A stretch of 11,507 nucleotides of DNA from Marinobacter arenosus (lineage in GTDB: Bacteria; Pseudomonadota; Gammaproteobacteria; Pseudomonadales; Oleiphilaceae). The notes under the pieces are model-generated. The model saw only the letters and a list, made by a program, of their open reading frames with translations, searched no databases and was not told the origin of the DNA. Positions 11,309 through 11,507 of the stretch are shown here, in pieces (within the stretch, counting starts at the first letter, position 1; each line of letters begins with the position of its first letter). Where the stretch lies: NCBI RefSeq assembly GCF_019264345.1, contig NZ_JAHVAO010000006.1, positions 1 to 11,507 of the forward strand, given 5' to 3'. A program made the translations under genes and the position numbers.

Positions 11309-11395
11309 TTTTAACAAGGCCATCAAGGTTGTTCCGGGCCTTCGGCCCTCCACCGGACGCCCTTGTCAGGGCGCCGCTTATGGCTGGCGTTAGTT
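11309..11395 (+). repeat. attC site 21
   Basis: R'' box TTTTAAC at 11309-11315 and R' box GTTAGTT at 11389-11395. Left lobe GGGCC-TTC-GGCCC, right lobe CGCCCT-TGTC-AGGGCG (11358-11373), which covaries with the CGCCCC/GGGGCG of attC 20. Confidence 0.94.
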
Positions 11396-11410
11396 GCTAA
11401 AGGAGAGCGA

Positions 11411-11507
11411 GTGAGAGTCCTGCTGATCCTGAGTGCTTTTTTAGTAGGCTGCTCAAGTGAAGAAATACTTTATGTGCCGGGTCCTGATTTTTACCAGCGC
11501 GTGGATT
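11411..11507 (+). CDS. N-terminus of a putative lipoprotein (cut by window end)
   Basis: GTG 11411 follows AGGAG (11401-11405) at a good distance and reads MRVLLILSAFLVGCSSEEIL. The hydrophobic core followed by LVGC-SS is a lipobox, with Cys14 as the lipidated residue and Ser at +2, which predicts outer-membrane sorting. Only 32 codons are visible and the rest is beyond the window, so the function cannot be judged. It opens cassette 21, whose attC is not included. Confidence 0.75.
   Translation, partial: MRVLLILSAFLVGCSSEEILYVPGPDFYQRVD

Larger units (their letters stand above)
1..11507 (+). mobile_element. Integron gene-cassette array (20 complete cassettes, two partial)
   Basis: Twenty-one attC sites punctuate the window at regular intervals. 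Each begins with a TAAC-ending R'' box and ends with a GTTRRRY-like R' box, and one or rarely two same-strand genes lie between consecutive sites. Cassette junctions, taken between G and TT of each R' box, fall after positions 120, 567, 1135, 1511, 1958, 2423, 3437, 3953, 4487, 4771, 5244, 5813, 6467, 6940, 7609, 9285, 9761, 10219, 10502, 10956 and 11389. No integrase or attI is present. The gene-then-attC polarity puts the integrase to the left of the window. The number of cassettes and the related attC sites favour a chromosomal integron over a mobile class 1-3 integron. No antibiotic-resistance gene was recognised. Confidence 0.96.

Noticed and set aside
11124..11393. Open frame overlapping the gene at 10976-11299 and running through attC 21
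   Set aside because: Its C-terminal part is attC sequence. The competing frame has a strong ribosome-binding site and ends just before the attC.
1..11507. CRISPR array (regularly spaced repeats)
   Set aside because: The repeats are 60-101 bp, variable and palindromic, and the spacers are 200-1600 bp genes. R''/R' boxes identify them as attC.
1..11507. Vibrio superintegron
   Set aside because: Vibrio VCR sites are about 120-130 bp and highly uniform. These are shorter and fall into several groups.

Overview
The whole window is a stretch of integron gene-cassette array. It holds 21 attC recombination sites (60-101 bp, each running from an RYYYAAC-like R'' box to a GTTRRRY-like R' box). These delimit 20 complete cassettes, plus the tail of one cassette at the left edge and the start of another at the right edge. 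Every convincing gene is on the + strand. Almost every cassette carries one short gene whose stop lies in or just before its attC. No integrase gene, attI site or insertion sequence is visible. Because attC lies 3' of each gene, the integrase and attI platform should lie to the left of position 1.

The array size, the many membrane or hypothetical proteins and the related attC sites fit a chromosomal (sedentary) integron, or a large environmental array, of a gammaproteobacterium. The attC sites are much shorter than the Vibrio VCR repeats and resemble the compact sites of Pseudomonas/Xanthomonas-like and marine gammaproteobacteria. The genus cannot be fixed from this sequence. Base composition is mostly moderate, with one clearly AT-rich cassette (7610-9285).

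Layout, left to right: partial tail (1-45); membrane-anchored unknown (133-501); two-TM plus coiled-coil unknown (599-1075); DUF3601-like (1140-1427); unknown soluble (1530-1880); three-TM unknown (1983-2348); ZIP-like metal transporter plus a possible small second gene (2454-3170, 3192-3401); two-TM unknown (3453-3905); unknown (3978-4427); decayed copy of a small cassette (4491-4704); DUF3024 (4801-5148); GNAT acetyltransferase (5264-5764); secreted four-Cys protein (5832-6395); Tyr/Gly-rich unknown (6497-6862); GIY-YIG nuclease (6959-7534); DUF262-HNH nuclease (7650-9221); zinc-ribbon-like protein (9306-9662); DUF4345 membrane protein (9799-10143); intact copy of the small duplicated cassette (10223-10435); two-TM unknown (10523-10870); unknown (10976-11299); and the start of a lipoprotein (11411-end).

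The genes do not form a pathway. They are independent mobile units stored in a row. The best candidate for a real biological system is the pair of adjacent nuclease cassettes, GIY-YIG with a C-terminal helix-turn-helix-like region and DUF262 fused to HNH. They look like stand-alone anti-phage or restriction-type functions. Three features cross cassette boundaries. Many attC sites share a two-lobed apex whose right-hand hairpin covaries around a TGTC/TGAC loop. R' boxes often create an ATG that opens a mini-ORF ending at or near the real start. A duplicated cassette at 4.5 and 10.2 kb has one decaying copy. I saw no convincing promoters, rRNA, tRNA, riboswitches or CRISPR.
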